This document shows, in pieces, positions 33,841 through 46,510 of a stretch of DNA of 64,000 nucleotides. Position numbers and translations under genes: made by a program. The stretch's first letter is position 1. Each line of letters starts with the position of its first letter. The DNA lies in contig JAUJYZ010000435.1 of the NCBI GenBank assembly GCA_033675265.1, positions 357,612 through 421,611 on the forward strand. The letters are read 5' to 3'. The notes beneath the pieces were generated by a model that saw only the letters and a list, made by a program, of their open reading frames with translations, made no database searches and was not told the DNA's origin. The DNA is from Actinostola sp. cb2023 (lineage: Eukaryota; Cnidaria; Anthozoa; Actiniaria; Actinostolidae).

Positions 33841-34721
33841 ATGGTGGGTAGACATATGGGGATTACGGGCATGTTAACCCGGCTTCGCTCGATGTCAGCA
33901 TTATGTCAACACGGCCTAAGATATTCGCGAACTGAACTGACAGAGACACACATTCCCAGTCTCACTCCAATGCAGATTCGCGACGTGAACAAAAAAAATG
34001 AAAGACGTATCACGGCCCGAGATATTCGCGAACTGAAACAGAGACAATGGAAGCTTAGAAACTCTTTAGTCAGTTATACAAAATGGAAGTTAAACTGTTG
34101 CAGAATCAATATTTTTTACATGTATATACATGTATATATGCCAACTTGAAGATGAATTGGACTTGAATTTGCGTTATTACATTTGTGAATAGTAGAGGGA
34201 GAAAACTCTATAGCATCTGACCATCGTGATTACATTTTTGACATCTTGTGATGAAATGTGCTTAGTCATCATAGCTCATCTCTCAGCTCATCTCGTGGCC
34301 AGACTCGTTGTCTCGTTCTGCAAATATGCGTCGCCGAACAAAACAAAAATACGGGCTGTGTTTTTCAACTCGTGCCAGCCTTAGGCCTGGGTACGAGTAA
34401 ATTTGTATGAGGCGCCTGGATTGTTGTATTTGTACCGAATCTAGACCAGGATGCACTGCGCTCAGCTACTTCCGGTGTATCCGTGAAAACTGCCTATGGC
34501 ACTGGCGACACTGAAGTGTCTTTGTTTACATCGCTCGGCGCTGCCACGGCTGATAAGACCTTGTACCTGAAGTATGCTTACACAAAGGTTCGCATGTTCT
34601 GATATTTTTATTTTTATTTTTATAATAATGTTTTTGCAAATGGATGTATAATATAATCATGGCTGGGAACAAACAAACCTTGGTTAACTTTATTTATATC
34701 TATTGTTATTGTCGTTTGCAG

Positions 34722-34844
34722 ATATCGACGAATGTTCGTCTGGTGTCCATGCTTGTCATGCTAATGCACGATGTACCAATACTTTTGGTTCCTATACTTG
34801 TCAGTGTAACCCTGGTTACCATGGTGATGGTCGTACATGCCTAC
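34722..34844 (+). CDS. Calcium-binding EGF-like exon
   Basis: Exon of 123 bp between acceptor TTTGCAG and donor C|GTAAGT, phase 1 on both sides. It encodes [18 protein letters not shown] and continues through [12 protein letters not shown]. The leading D-I-D-E and the N/F/Y pattern between cysteines are the calcium-binding EGF signature, with six cysteines. Such modules rigidify extracellular proteins. The phase fits the PAN exon upstream and the CUB exon 0.6 kb downstream. Confidence 0.88.
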
Positions 34845-34900
34845 GTAAGTCACAAAAATTAACTGATATACAATTTGAATATTCGGGCAACCAATTAGCC

Positions 34901-35275
34901 ACTTTGGAAACGAGTATAGGACTAGGAACGAGTTTTTAGAATTAATCTAATTAAGAAATGAAAAGAGCATATCAGAATTATAAATTTATAAAGTTTCGAT
35001 AGGTTTAGTTAGATGTTGAACGAGTAACAGTTTTCCAAACATCTCAAAATTTACAAAGAATACAAAGAAATGTATGTTACAGGGGACAGGCCATTTCTTT
35101 GCAGTTTCTGCAGTTTTTGAATGTCTGCAGTTCATTTGATACTTGTTCAAACCCTATTAAACTCCTGAAACTTACTAATTCTGATATGCTCTTTCTTGTG
35201 ACGGGGTTCATTTCTTAATTAGATTAATTCTAAAAACTCGTTCCCAGTCCTATACTCGTTTCCAAAGTGGCTAAT
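34901..35275. mobile_element. Intronic MITE between EGF and CUB exons
   Basis: TTAGCCACTTTGGAAACGAG faces its reverse complement at about 35254-35273, and the arms extend through tttttagaattaatctaatt for about 100 bp. No ORF. Related to the MITE at 33435. Confidence 0.75.
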
Positions 35276-35437
35276 TTATGACGAGAACGATCACGATAAT
35301 AGCAACTTGCTGACAACTTTTAAAAGAATGACTAAAAGCCAATTCGGACTAACGTTCCTCATTAATTATTGTTGTGTTGGCCAGAAAACAACTTACGGCG
35401 CGTAACCATAGTAATATGATGTAATCTATTTTTATAG

Positions 35438-35779
35438 CTACTGTGACAGTTCAAACGAGCTGTAGTTATTCCACTATAAATGGATATAGTGGTAAGTTTA
35501 CGTCACCTGGTTACCCTGGAAACTACGGATATAGTCAAACTTGCACATGGACACTTACATCCAGCACGAGAGTTTCTCTTTCATTCGAAAGCTTCGCTAC
35601 CGAGACAGGCTACGATATCGTGCGAGTATACGACGGTGGCTCAAGTTCGTCTCCATCTCTTGGTGCGTTCAGTGGATCCAGTCTCCCTCTAACGATCACC
35701 AGTTCGTCAAACCAGCTTTACATCAAATTTACTACGGATCCTTGGACAACTGCAAGTGGATTTTCTGCAAAATATCAAG
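35438..35779 (+). CDS. CUB-domain exon
   Basis: Exon of 342 bp, phase 1 on both sides: acceptor TTTTATAG, donor AAG|GTAGAC. It codes one CUB module of about 108 residues, with the opening C..GKFTSPGYPGNYGYSQTC, the central YDIVRVYDG and the end FSAKYQ. The acidic residues of the calcium-binding CUB subtype (E in ESFAT, D in YDI, D in YDG) are present. The second disulfide usually seen in CUB domains is missing: the expected FCG reads FSG. With the PAN and EGF exons it suggests a multidomain extracellular or membrane protein. No further exon of it was recognised in the window. Confidence 0.88.
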
Positions 35780-36335
35780 GTAGACTTTTATAAAGTTAAG
35801 TTGATACATTTTGTATACCTTGAAGGTGTTTAAGTTCAGTTGTATACATACCATATATGTTTCCAAGAGATTTTGGAATCTCCAACTTCAGTTGAAAAAT
35901 GAGATACAAATGTGCAAAATTGCATACAAAATTCTTATTATTCGCAGTCGTTAGCCATTCTATGAAAAAACGTATAAAATAATCGTGATCTTGTAATCAA
36001 GAGAGCAAATGCTCGAGAATCCAGCGGTGCTCTTCGGCGCGGCCTCGGATGAAACGTCGTCCCGCCAGAGAACCGTTCTCTGGTTGGGCGATGTTTCATC
36101 CGAGCCCGCGCCGAAGAGCACCGCTGGATTGTCGAGCTTGGCGTAATAGCAAAGATTTGTAGGAGAAATTGAACTTTGGTCCTTCCATCTTCATTTCTGT
36201 GCAATTTGTAGATTTTAAATGGTCAATACTTTACAATGGTTTCAATTATTATTAAATTATTATTATTAATTATTATTAAATAAACAGACATACATATACT
36301 TTATTTCAACACGTTAGCCACTACAAATGACTTAA
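35780..36335. other. Intron or flank with a foldback MITE
   Basis: 36011-36137 is a palindromic element: gctcgagaatccagcggtgc faces gcaccgctggattgtcgagc, around a centre with gttctctgg. Its ends resemble those of the 39212-39930 element, so they are probably one family. No clear target duplication. Confidence 0.6.
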
Positions 36336-36808
36336 AATGCATATGAAGCAAAATTAGTTATTTTAAAAATCGATTACATATGAAGTGAATATTGGGATGG
36401 TTCAGTATGAGCTTCGAATTTGGTTCGATGGTTCAGTATGAGCGAGTTATAAAGGTTTGAAATATCACGACGTCATTTTGACGTCATTTTGGTTGCAATT
36501 TATTAATACAAAAGCGCCCTTGTGCAAATTATTGACATTTTTTAATCTGGCAAAAAGTTTTCTATAACTTATATCAAATGATGTTAATCTTTTTTTTCTA
36601 TTTCAGAGAAGAGTACTGCTTGAAAAAATATAAATAAGTTACGACGTGCAACATTAATGACGTCACCAAATTAGAATATCACGATTTCAAACCTTTATAA
36701 TTTGCAAATGCAAAGTCCAAAATACAAAATACTGAAACATCCCACTATTCACTTCATATGTAATCGATTTTTAAAAGGAACAATTTCGCTTCATCTTTTT
36801 AGATCTTT
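36336..36808. mobile_element. TTAA-target MITE (diverged copy)
   Basis: Flanked by TTAA (36332-36335, 36809-36812). Arms share ttttaaaaatcgattacata. Same family as 50814-51269 and 61890-62330, including the centre attattgacattttttaatc. Confidence 0.7.
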
Positions 36809-36812
36809 TTAA

Positions 36813-37417
36813 AAGTTGGTTTCCAAGTTGGGCGTACCAAGATAACTCGTAGTCTAATTGTTAAATAGAAGCACTTGGGAATTGGAAGAAGACTCGAGAA
36901 GTGTCTTACAAAAGCATATTGCAATTACTAAATCAAACATTCATAATTCATGAGAGGAAAACACAAAATAAATCATAACTGTGACGAGTGTTGTAAATCG
37001 GATACAAAATCATCCTCATTTGCATCAACTTTAACCGAGATTTTCTCAAGGAAAATTACTCGTATCTTCAAAATGTTGGTAAAGCAGGAAATTATACCCC
37101 TGTACGTTGTTTCGCGGGCTCGTGATTGTCAATCTGATAAAACGCGGCCTCTCTCTGTACATTCATTTCATATTTTCATTGTATTTTTCTCATTAATTAT
37201 TCATACGTTTGTTTTTTGAACTACTTACTAAATACAGTCAAACCTCTATTAAGCAACCCTCTGGTCGGCGATTACTCTCTATTAAGCGGTCATGCACTTT
37301 CACTCCAATTCCCGGAAATTGTAGCCTGCGTAGCAAGCGTTTTTTAGGCCGCACGGAAGAGTTTTCGTTTTTTTGGCCGCGCGAAAGTTTGGGCGGAGAG
37401 CAAAAAGCTTTCTGTTA
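36813..37417. other. Intergenic, fragments of dispersed repeats
   Basis: At 36848-36900 a copy of a motif also in the 2.4-kb palindrome (tcgtagtctaattgttaaat). At 37233 a pogo-type terminus (TACAGTCAAACCTC) without a visible partner. No gene. Confidence 0.5.
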
Positions 37418-37422
37418 GATAC

Positions 37423-38222
37423 CAGGGGCGTAGCGTGCTTTTTTTCCAATGTACGCACATAGCAACGAGCGCCGAAGGCGTGAGGTTCTAGGGGGATGAG
37501 GGGGCATGCCCCCCCTGAAAATTTAGAAATCTAGAGCCTTGGAAATACCATTTTCTTCGTTTTCCAGCGGACTTTCTCGCTACATAAATACATAGTAAAA
37601 TGCATTTATCACTCAGTTTTATGGGGGGATTTGTGTAAAGGTTATATAAAGGATTTATGTAAAAGTTGTGTAAATGATTTATGTATAGGTTGTGTAAAGG
37701 ATTTATCTAAAGGTTATATAAAGGATTTATGTAAAAGTTGTGTAAATGATTTATGTAAAGGTTGTGTAAAGGATGTAAAGGTTGTGTAAAGGATTTATGT
37801 AAACGGGTTATATACCGCTACCGTTATATATAGCGATATAATAACCCGAGGCGAAGCCATTTTTTTGGTATTTATTTTGTTTGAGACTGTACTAACTACA
37901 ATCATCATTATACATGCCTACAATAATGACTGACTGAAAGTTGAAATTTATTGGGGACACAATCTGACGAGCGGCGAAGGCGCGAGCTCGTAGGGGGATG
38001 CGGGGCCATGCTCGCCGAAAATTTTTGAGGAATAGGGTCTCCAAAATAGCATTTTCCTGCCTTCTGTGAGTAGTTTCCAGCAAGTAATCTGCCGTCAGCT
38101 GTTAAGATTTTGTCTTAGATTTCATTTTATTTTAAATATTTTTGTTTTTTAAAATATATCTATTTTAAGGATTTTAAATTGTACGCACGTGCGTACGTGC
38201 GTATATGCACGCTACGCCCCTG
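37423..38222. mobile_element. CAGGGGCG-ended (hAT-like) 0.8-kb element
   Basis: Ends CAGGGGCGTAGCGTGC and GCACGCTACGCCCCTG. Adjacent flanks share GATAC (5 bp) rather than the 8 bp expected for hAT. Contains a tandem array of about 24-bp units (gtaaaggttgtgtaaaggat) at 37630-37800. No transposase. Confidence 0.6.
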
Positions 38223-38227
38223 GATAC

Positions 38228-39202
38228 GTAGGAAATGTGTACTTTCATAACCCTGATGATGGCCGCGATGGCCGAAAGCTTGGTTCATTAAACAAATTTC
38301 AAATGCAGATGTAGCCACTACAATGTATTTAAATTGATGCCTGCATACAAGGAAACCCTTAATACTGAAAAAATTGTTGTTAACAACGTCGCCACAAGTA
38401 TTTTCCATCGACTTTGACCTGATCACATGCGTTTATTCCCCTCATGCTTCGATCACGTGAACTTATTGCCCGCGCGGGAGTTATTAAGATTTGACGCCCG
38501 CCACATGACGTGCTCTCGACCAATGAGAAAACGAGTTTGACTATGGGGATATAATAGTCAACCCGGAGACGCGTAGCGTCGAGTTGACTATCCTCATAGT
38601 AAACGAGAACGAGTAGTCTAATCGTTTTAGCATTAACCACATCACCAGAAATATTGGACATGCCGATGAGCGAGCATGCGCAGTAGTAGCCGTAATGGCG
38701 ATAGTATCGTATAAGAAAATGTATGGCGAACTTCAGTTTTTTGCAAATACTTAGTTAACGATCTGATGGTTTTCTTTTGTCGGACTAAAAATTGACAGCG
38801 AATGATGAGCAAACACATTTATTTAGATGACCATAATTGTGGTTACAATTGTGCTACCTGGTTCCATGAGCTTCAATAATTGAGTTGATTATCTGAACGA
38901 ATCCCCCATATATCTTCTGTAAAATGTCTTAACATTATTTCCTATTTTGTAAATATTTTTTGTTATTGCACATTTTAGAAAATTCGACCGGCCTTGTTCA
39001 AAGAGAATTGTGCACGCGGGAATTCAATCGATTTCTAAAAGGAAAATGCCATTGTAATGAGCAAACTTTGTTCTAAAAATCCGTGTCTCCGATTTTTGAT
39101 ACGTTGCCTCGTTTAAAAGTTATTTGATGATTTATGTGTAAATCGCTTAAAAACACATTAATGAACTTTGACAGCAAATATCTCCTCAACAAAAGCGTTT
39201 AT
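38228..39202. other. Non-coding, with dispersed repeat pieces
   Basis: 38520-38630 resembles the acgagtagtctaatcgtttt motif family of the 2.4-kb palindrome. 38940-39202 is the inverted copy of 7645-7905. ORFs of 88 and 93 codons on the minus strand are unsupported. Confidence 0.45.
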
Positions 39203-39211
39203 CGGAAATCG

Positions 39212-39930
39212 CATGCTCGAGGATCCAGCGGTTTTTGTCCGCGCTCCGAAGTCACCGGCCGAAACAACCCGCTGGATAAATTACCTGCTATTACGAGTTC
39301 TGTGGCGTGATACGAATCTTGATTTTGATTGGCCCTCTTTTTGAGGGTAAAAAAGAGGGCCAATCAAAACTCGACCATAATTTTCAAAGATAGCGTCCAT
39401 GTTGACGGATGTTTTAAAGAAATGCATTTGCGTGATGCGATCGATCACGTACTCTAGTTTTTCCCCGGGATCGATTTCCTAAAGCCAGAACAGTTCATGG
39501 ACCTTCATGGTTCTCGAAGCGTTTAATTTTCGTTAAAAAAGAAGGGGAATGATATTTTGCACAGCTACCGACAGGATATGGCAAAAGCTTGATATTTTTG
39601 CTTGTGATATCCGATCCTTAGCGCTGGTAAATGTGTTGTTTGAATTGGGAGGCCAGAAACGATTTGAAGCTACAAGTAACCGCCAACTGAAAGAATACGC
39701 ACCACGAGTACGGAATACGGAGTTTTCAGCGTATATATCATTATGAACAATCTGGACTTCAGTTGTCACTTCATTTTTGACATTTCTTTAGGGTCTGAAA
39801 TGCGAGCTATACTAAACCGTTTGAGAGCGTATCACGCCCCAGCACTCGTACTAGTAGGTAATTTATCCAGCGGGTTGTTTCGGCCGGTGACTTCGGAGCT
39901 CGGACAAAAACCGCTGGATCCTCGAGCATG
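39212..39930. mobile_element. TIR element with 9-bp TSD (MULE-like)
   Basis: The ends CATGCTCGAGGATCCAGCGG and their exact reverse complement are flanked by CGGAAATCG on both sides (39203-39211, 39931-39939). TIRs extend about 75 bp through ggccgaaacaacccgctgga. A 9-bp duplication is typical of Mutator-like elements. No transposase, 719 bp. Confidence 0.8.
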
Positions 39931-41029
39931 CGGAAATCGGAGACACGGTTTTTTAAAACAACGTGTGCTCATTACAATGGCAATTTCCGTTTAAAAATTT
40001 AGAATCTGCATTTATTCAGCTTTAAGAAAATGTATACTTTTATACATGTCGGACGAGTGGTTAGCGCGCTACGCGGCTTTCAGTGAACAGTGTCATGAAG
40101 TTCCCCTGGTACCTTAAGCTATATACACCAACGTGCGAGGTAACTAATTCCCAATTCACGTGGTTTTCGCAAAATACCAACAGACCCAGTCTATTGGTTG
40201 GAGAACGAACAATAGAATACCTATCTCCTGAGAATTACGTACAATTCTTTGTTTGTTTGTTGTGTGTTGTCTAATTGAAGGCTTTGTAATGGGGCGTTTT
40301 TCTCGGGTGGGCGGAAAAAACATTCATCCCTCAAAAACCTTTCATATGAAAGCATGCAATCTGAATTTGAATAGTTACTATAAATATTCAGAATAGAGTA
40401 GTTTCAATTTTTCACTTCATTTGCAACTATGGCGAGTAGCGACGGAGAGACATTTTTGTACCGGACTCAGTTCCCAGACTTCGATATTAGCGATATCCTG
40501 CTCGATTTGGAGTTACCTACATGTAGTACTACTGCTACGGTACCTAGTACTACTGCTACGGTAGTTACCGAGAATGGTGAATTGCTCAAAAAGGAGAAAC
40601 AAAAGAAACATCACAGCGATTTCTGATATTGAGCTTGCCAAAAGAAATGAAGCTAGAATCCCAGAAGCAGGCATGTCCAATACACACGCCGTGAGTCGGA
40701 TCGTCAAACAGCTTGACGATCCGTCTTTCCAAAAAGTCAGGTCGTGGAAGAGTGATATATTCATGAAATGTGTCGTTTACTTTACCGAAGTTTAATTTAT
40801 TCTCCACAGCTTTACGAAGTCTTAACGGAAATTGTTATGTTTCCGGAATCTAGTCGTAAACATGCATATTCATTTCTGGAAGACCCGCGGCGCGAGGGTG
40901 GTCAAAATCGTGACGATCCGTGACGATCGGACTCCGATCGACTGTTATGGTCACGACCTGAGTCGATCCGTCTTTTCAAAAAGCCAGGTCGTGAAACTCG
41001 TTCTAAAATGACTCGAAATGGACTACTTG

Positions 41030-41400
41030 AATCTTAGTAAACCATCAAGTGTAAACATGGCCTTAGAATGTTTACACATGTAATATTCCTCGTTCTAAAA
41101 TGACTCGAAACTTAGCCGTGAATCAGTTTACACATGTAATATTCCTCGTTCTAAAATGACTCGAAACTTAGCCGTGAATCAGTTTACACATGTAATATTC
41201 CTCGTTCTAAAATGACTCGAAACTTAGCCGTGAATCAGTTTACACATGTAATATTCCTCGTTCTAAAATGACTCGAAACTTAGCCGTGAATCAGTTTACA
41301 CATGTAATATTCCTCGTTCTAAAATGACTCGAAACTTAGCCGTGAATCAGTTTACACATGTAATATTCCTCGTTCTAAAATGACTCGATCGAGACTCGAA
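41030..41400. repeat. 56-bp tandem repeat in hAT left arm
   Basis: About six units of the form cgttctaaaatgactcgaaa ... gtttacacatgtaatattcc with an exact 56-bp period. It is not expanded in the right arm. Confidence 0.9.
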
Positions 41401-42460
41401 ATGGAGCGGTCACTTGAATCTTACTATACAGCCCGGCCCGAAGATTAACGTATGTCATTCACCGTTTTCATGCTGGCTCAGTGTTATTTGCTCTCTTGTA
41501 GTATCAGTAATAATGATGCAACGTACATCAGTATTATGTATGTTATTCCTCGTTCTAAAATGACCCGGCCGGAATTACTTCAATATATCTGATCACGGCC
41601 CGACGGAGTCCTTACAGCTAACGAATGTTTTTCGCCATTTTCAATGCACTGGATCAGATGTTATTTCCTGATTTAAAACTCGGAATTACATGAATCTGAT
41701 CACGGTACGGCCTGTGTCAGTGACATTTCCTTGTTCTCAAAGCGCGTATGGAGTTCAGTAGCCTGTGAATACAGCCGCTTTTTGGCGCTCAAGCGGCTGT
41801 ATTCGCAGGTTAGCTATAGGAGTTCAGTATAGAGTATGCTCCCGGCACGATCGAAGCAATGGTGTTACGTTTTCAAAGCGCTGGTTAAGAAATGTTAACG
41901 TACTTTAATGTTTAGGCTTTCGCGTGAGTTAGACATAACGATAATAGTCTACAATGTTAGGACTGTTAGCGTATTATTCACTTTTATCGCTTAGTGCTAT
42001 CCATGGTGTTATCAATCACAGGGCGACCGGACTCGTTGTCTAATTGTTAAATAGAAACCTCGAACTCGTAATCTAATTGTTTAAATAAAAATTAGTAAAC
42101 TAGGCGACATTCAGTATTCTTTGTGGAGACTTTAATTCTAGAATTGGTTTTCTAAAGGATTATACCGAAAATTATCCTAAAGACACGTTTACATCATTTG
42201 ACCAACAATTGACACTAAATAGAAACAACGCACCATGATAACTGACAAGATTTCTCAATTTGGGAGATTACTAATTGGAACATGTATATATTGCTTTCGA
42301 TTTAAAAATATTGAATGGTAGAACAAAAGGTAATTTATTCGGACAATTTACTTGTTTCAAATACAATGGAACATTGATTATGCTACAGTCAGTGAAAATC
42401 TTTTCTCACAAATTGCGTTAAGCACCCAGTTTCGACTCATGCCATTCGCCAATTCACCTT

Positions 42461-42645
42461 TCCCCTTATGACGTAATGATACCACTACTACCAGAATCCT
42501 TTTCGTAGCTTCTTTTGTTATTCTAATTCACCCGATATACCTTGGTACTCTCAGAGGAGTTAAAACATTTGAATAAGAATAAGAATTCGATCGCGAAAAG
42601 GATTCTGGCCAGTAGTGGTATCGCTACGTCGTAATATAAGGGGAA
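42461..42645. mobile_element. 185-bp palindromic MITE
   Basis: TCCCCTTATGACGTAATGAT faces atcgctacgtcgtaatataa plus GGGGA; arms share accagaatcc/ggattctgg. About 45-bp imperfect TIRs. Target duplication unclear. Confidence 0.6.
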
Positions 42646-42686
42646 TCGGGAAATTCATTCACTTTAATTATAATTAAGTAACTTAA

Positions 42687-43776
42687 AGGGGCACTGTCAC
42701 GACACACGCATGCGCGAATCTTGGCTTCAATCTTGAAATCGTTGACCAACGCTTTCAAGAGACCCGAGGAAAATTCAAATTCAGTGTGTTAATATATCGA
42801 ATTATATCATTGTAATCCTTGCACTCTAGAAGATGATACTTATTCAGTACTTAGATTGATTGTTGTTTCGTATTTGTTGGTAGTTATTTTTGGTTTGAAG
42901 TCCAATTTTATACGCTTTTTATTTAATCGGCGAGAGCGATGGCGATGGCTTCTCATGGCGGACGCCGGGATGTAGTGGTTGACAACGAATGTATTCAGGC
43001 GACAGGTTTATAAGTTTTGGTTTACTGGGAAGATAGAATACGGTTACACTACAGATTCTGAGTTCGCTATACTTCTCTTTAACAGCTCTGGAGTACCAAA
43101 GGAGGTAGGAAAGTATTCCGAACGACAACAACAATGTTTGACATTATTCACTCGAATTATTATGTTCTCAAAAAGAACTCAGTTGTATACATCATATCAA
43201 TGTATTCCTTCGAGTTCATATGAACTGAAGCTATTGCAAACAACTGTCACATTGTATGAGTTTTTATTTCTGCGAGGTTTGGAAGTAGTGACACAACGGC
43301 AAAGAGAACTCAGTGATTATTGTGCAGTTATTTTTGCACTCTTTTGTACTCTTACAACTTAAGAAAACACGAGTACCTTATACAGTAGTGACATGTACAT
43401 CTTCGTTAGTCTTTTTTGAAGCAAAGAAGTAATACGGACTTGGTTTTTAGCGATGTGAAATGTGAATCACTTCATCTGAGACCTGAGTTGTCACCTCGGA
43501 TTGTCTGCTATTTATCGCCGTTCCTTCACCAGAAGTCTCTATAATAAGTACTTATTTCATGTAATATTTAGGTCACACACTGTAAAGGTTGTATATTCTG
43601 AATAACTTGGAAGCACTCTGCGAAAGCTTGACGGTAAAACACTTCAAAAACACAACATTGAAATTTACTAGCGCATTTCTCTTCGTAAACAAACGAGTTC
43701 GTTGACCTCTGCATATCATTAACAATCTCAGCATATCATTAAAATTGACGCATGCGCGCGTCGTGACAGTGCCCCT
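42687..43776. mobile_element. TTAA-target DNA element, 1.1 kb
   Basis: Ends AGGGGCACTGTCACGAC and GTCGTGACAGTGCCCCT, flanked by TTAA (42683-42686, 43777-43780). TIRs continue imperfectly to about 36 bp. piggyBac/Kolobok-type target. A 127-codon plus-strand ORF (42979-43362) has no known domain. Confidence 0.75.
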
Positions 43777-43780
43777 TTAA

Positions 43781-44444
43781 AGCACTAAAATTGTCAGACA
43801 ACACTCATCAGTAACCTTAGTGTATTTCCAATATCGTTACAATTGCTTTTACGGCTTCCCTACTGATTCCATGTTAAGGGGAAACTACACAGCAAAAAGA
43901 AGGAGCACAAAAAAATAGTTGACCACAAAAAGTATACTTTCAACTGAGAACGATCTATTAAATAAAATTCAAACAATAGAATCAAGAGATCCGAAGGAAT
44001 GATTATTAAAATCATTACTAGTTTTCGTATTTCAAGAATCTAAATAGTGCAAAACCATCTAGCACTGACCCATTTGATAAAGGAATTGACTTCTTCATCG
44101 CTAATATAACATTTGCTTCATCTCATAATGATATTCTATTCATCCTTGTGTATGCTCCCCATATTTCGCTGTTATCATAATAGTAAAATAGGACGTACTA
44201 ATGCATCAAATAGTTTTTTTTTAAGATAAATTTTATAGAGGACCCATTTACAGGATGAATTATTAGGACTTTGTAATAGAAAGTGAAGTGCTGCGAGTTG
44301 AATTATTTGCATTCAGATTCATTCTACAATGCACAGGCAAATAATAATGACACGAGATAACATATATACATCTAAATTTATTTGATATTTGAACTATGGG
44401 CGTATGCTTTTGAAGGCAAATATCTCAGCCTTTCACAGTACAGT
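43781..44444. other. AT-rich interior of the hAT foldback
   Basis: No repeat structure or gene recognised. Confidence 0.45.
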
Positions 44445-44453
44445 TTTTGTAAA

Positions 44454-45145
44454 GGGTGTTACGAAACACCGTGAGGGGTGAGTAGGTCGGAGGAGCCAAG
44501 TCTGAATGGTATTTTGGGACACTCGAAATTCGGCGCGCAAGACCCTGTACTTGTCACGTGACAATGTCAATCAAAAATTTAACACAAATAATAATAATAA
44601 ATTAAATAAGCAAATAAGTATGCAATTAACACAAGTTTTAGCTTCAGAGCTTTAAAAACTATAGCTAGGATAATTTTTGGAAAACTGGAAATGTTATAGA
44701 GTTTGATGGGCTGACTACAAGCCATGCCAGTCAGCTGCAGCATTTCCCCCCACACTTTGTGGTCAAACACGGCTATCTCACTGCACAACTGGTTTTGGTA
44801 CATTCACGCACGAACCACAAACGCCATATAACTCAATATAATTACTGTTAGCCTAATATACTCTATAGTTAGTCTTATTTTATTTAGACCCACCCGACCT
44901 TCCTTAGCTACGCAGACAACCTCCGTGACTCGAGTTTGTCTTAACTATAGCTGTGGCTATGTTTACATGTTTGTTGACAGCTATGAAACATGACGCCATT
45001 ACAGTGTTCCATCTTCAAAAGGGAATATGATTTATCATATTATCCCGTGTTTTGAAAACTGTATTACTTCGAACATAGAATTATATCCCTAGTATCATCG
45101 TTAGTTTGTTTCGCTGTTTCGGTGTTTCGTGGTTTAGTAACACCC
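44454..45145. mobile_element. TIR element with 9-bp TSD, 692 bp
   Basis: Ends GGGTGTTAC and GTAACACCC (imperfect extension aaacaccg/cggtgttt), flanked by TTTTGTAAA on both sides (44445-44453, 45146-45154). Mutator-like by TSD length. No transposase. Confidence 0.8.
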
Positions 45146-46510
45146 TTTTGTAAACGTGCTTTTAAGTTTGGTTACACAAATAAATACACAGCCATCAAGG
45201 ACATTATTTGTACTAAAGATATAAGACTACAAAAGAAGACAAGCAAGTCCCTCTGGTATCCAGGGGTAGAGATGCCAGGGTTATGGACCATCGTTTTTTT
45301 CTCACTTTTTATGGCCCAAGCGCGCCATAAGGCCGGTCGTGCGGGGGGAAAACGCATGGACCTCGCGTTCGGTTAATACGTGGTATGTCCAAGTCGATGT
45401 TGGCCTTACTGCGCATAATTAAGAAAACTAGTTTTTAATATGTGCAATAAGTCCAAGTCAACCTCGACTTGGAACTATTGTTCGTGAGAGGCTGTGAAGT
45501 GGTGTAGTGCATAATCATCATGACATAAGTTTGCCGTTTCACGTGATACCCAGTACTGAAACAACAATCGCTTTGAAAATATAGTCTAATGTGGGTTTAG
45601 CTAGGATAACCTTGAGTGTTGATAGCAAAGTACCTAGCAGGAAGCTGTAATTCGTTATGCATGTAAGTATTTGTACAGACTGACAATGAGCGTTACATTT
45701 TAGAATAATAATGAGGGCTGCGTCGGCATGTGATGAGTAAACGGCGAAAACCTGTATATACACAGGAATTTGTGTCATTTATACGATTAGTTATCGGCTT
45801 AGATATAAGACACGACTTATTATAGTTCGTATAGACGACCCTACTATTTCTTTTTGAAATTCGAAATAGAGGTCGCCCTGTGATTGATAACACCATGGAT
45901 AGTACTAAGCGATAAAAGTGAATAATACGCTAACAGTCCTAACATTTTAGACTATTATCGTTATGTCTAACTCACGCGAAAGCCTAAGCATTAAAGTACG
46001 TTAACATTTCTTAACCAGCGCTTTGAAAACGTAACACCATTGCTCCGATCGTGCCGAGGGCATATAACTGAACTCCAAACGCGCTTTGAAAGCGAGGACA
46101 TGTCACTGATACAGGCCGTGATCAGATTCAAGTAATTCCGAGTTTGAAATCAGGAAATAACATCTGATCCCGAGTGCATTAAAAATGGCGAAACACATGC
46201 GTTAGCTGTAAGGACTCCGTCGGGCCGTGAACAGTTGAAGTAATTCCGGCCGGGTCATTTTAGAACGAGGAATAACATACATAATATGTACGTTGCATCA
46301 TTATTACTGAAACCACAAGCGCTTTGAGAACAACAAAGCTTTGAAAACGGCGAATGACATACGCTAGGATTCCTTCGGGCCGGGGCCGTAATAAGATTCA
46401 AGTACTCCATTTCGGAGTCATTTTAGAACGAGGAATAGTTCGATTCGATCCATACATGACCAGAACTAGGAATAACTCCATACATAACATGCATATACGT
46501 TTGTAGTTTC

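Noticed and set aside
42979..43362. 127-codon ORF inside the TTAA element
   Set aside because: No transposase motif, start context or recognisable domain. Too little to call a gene.
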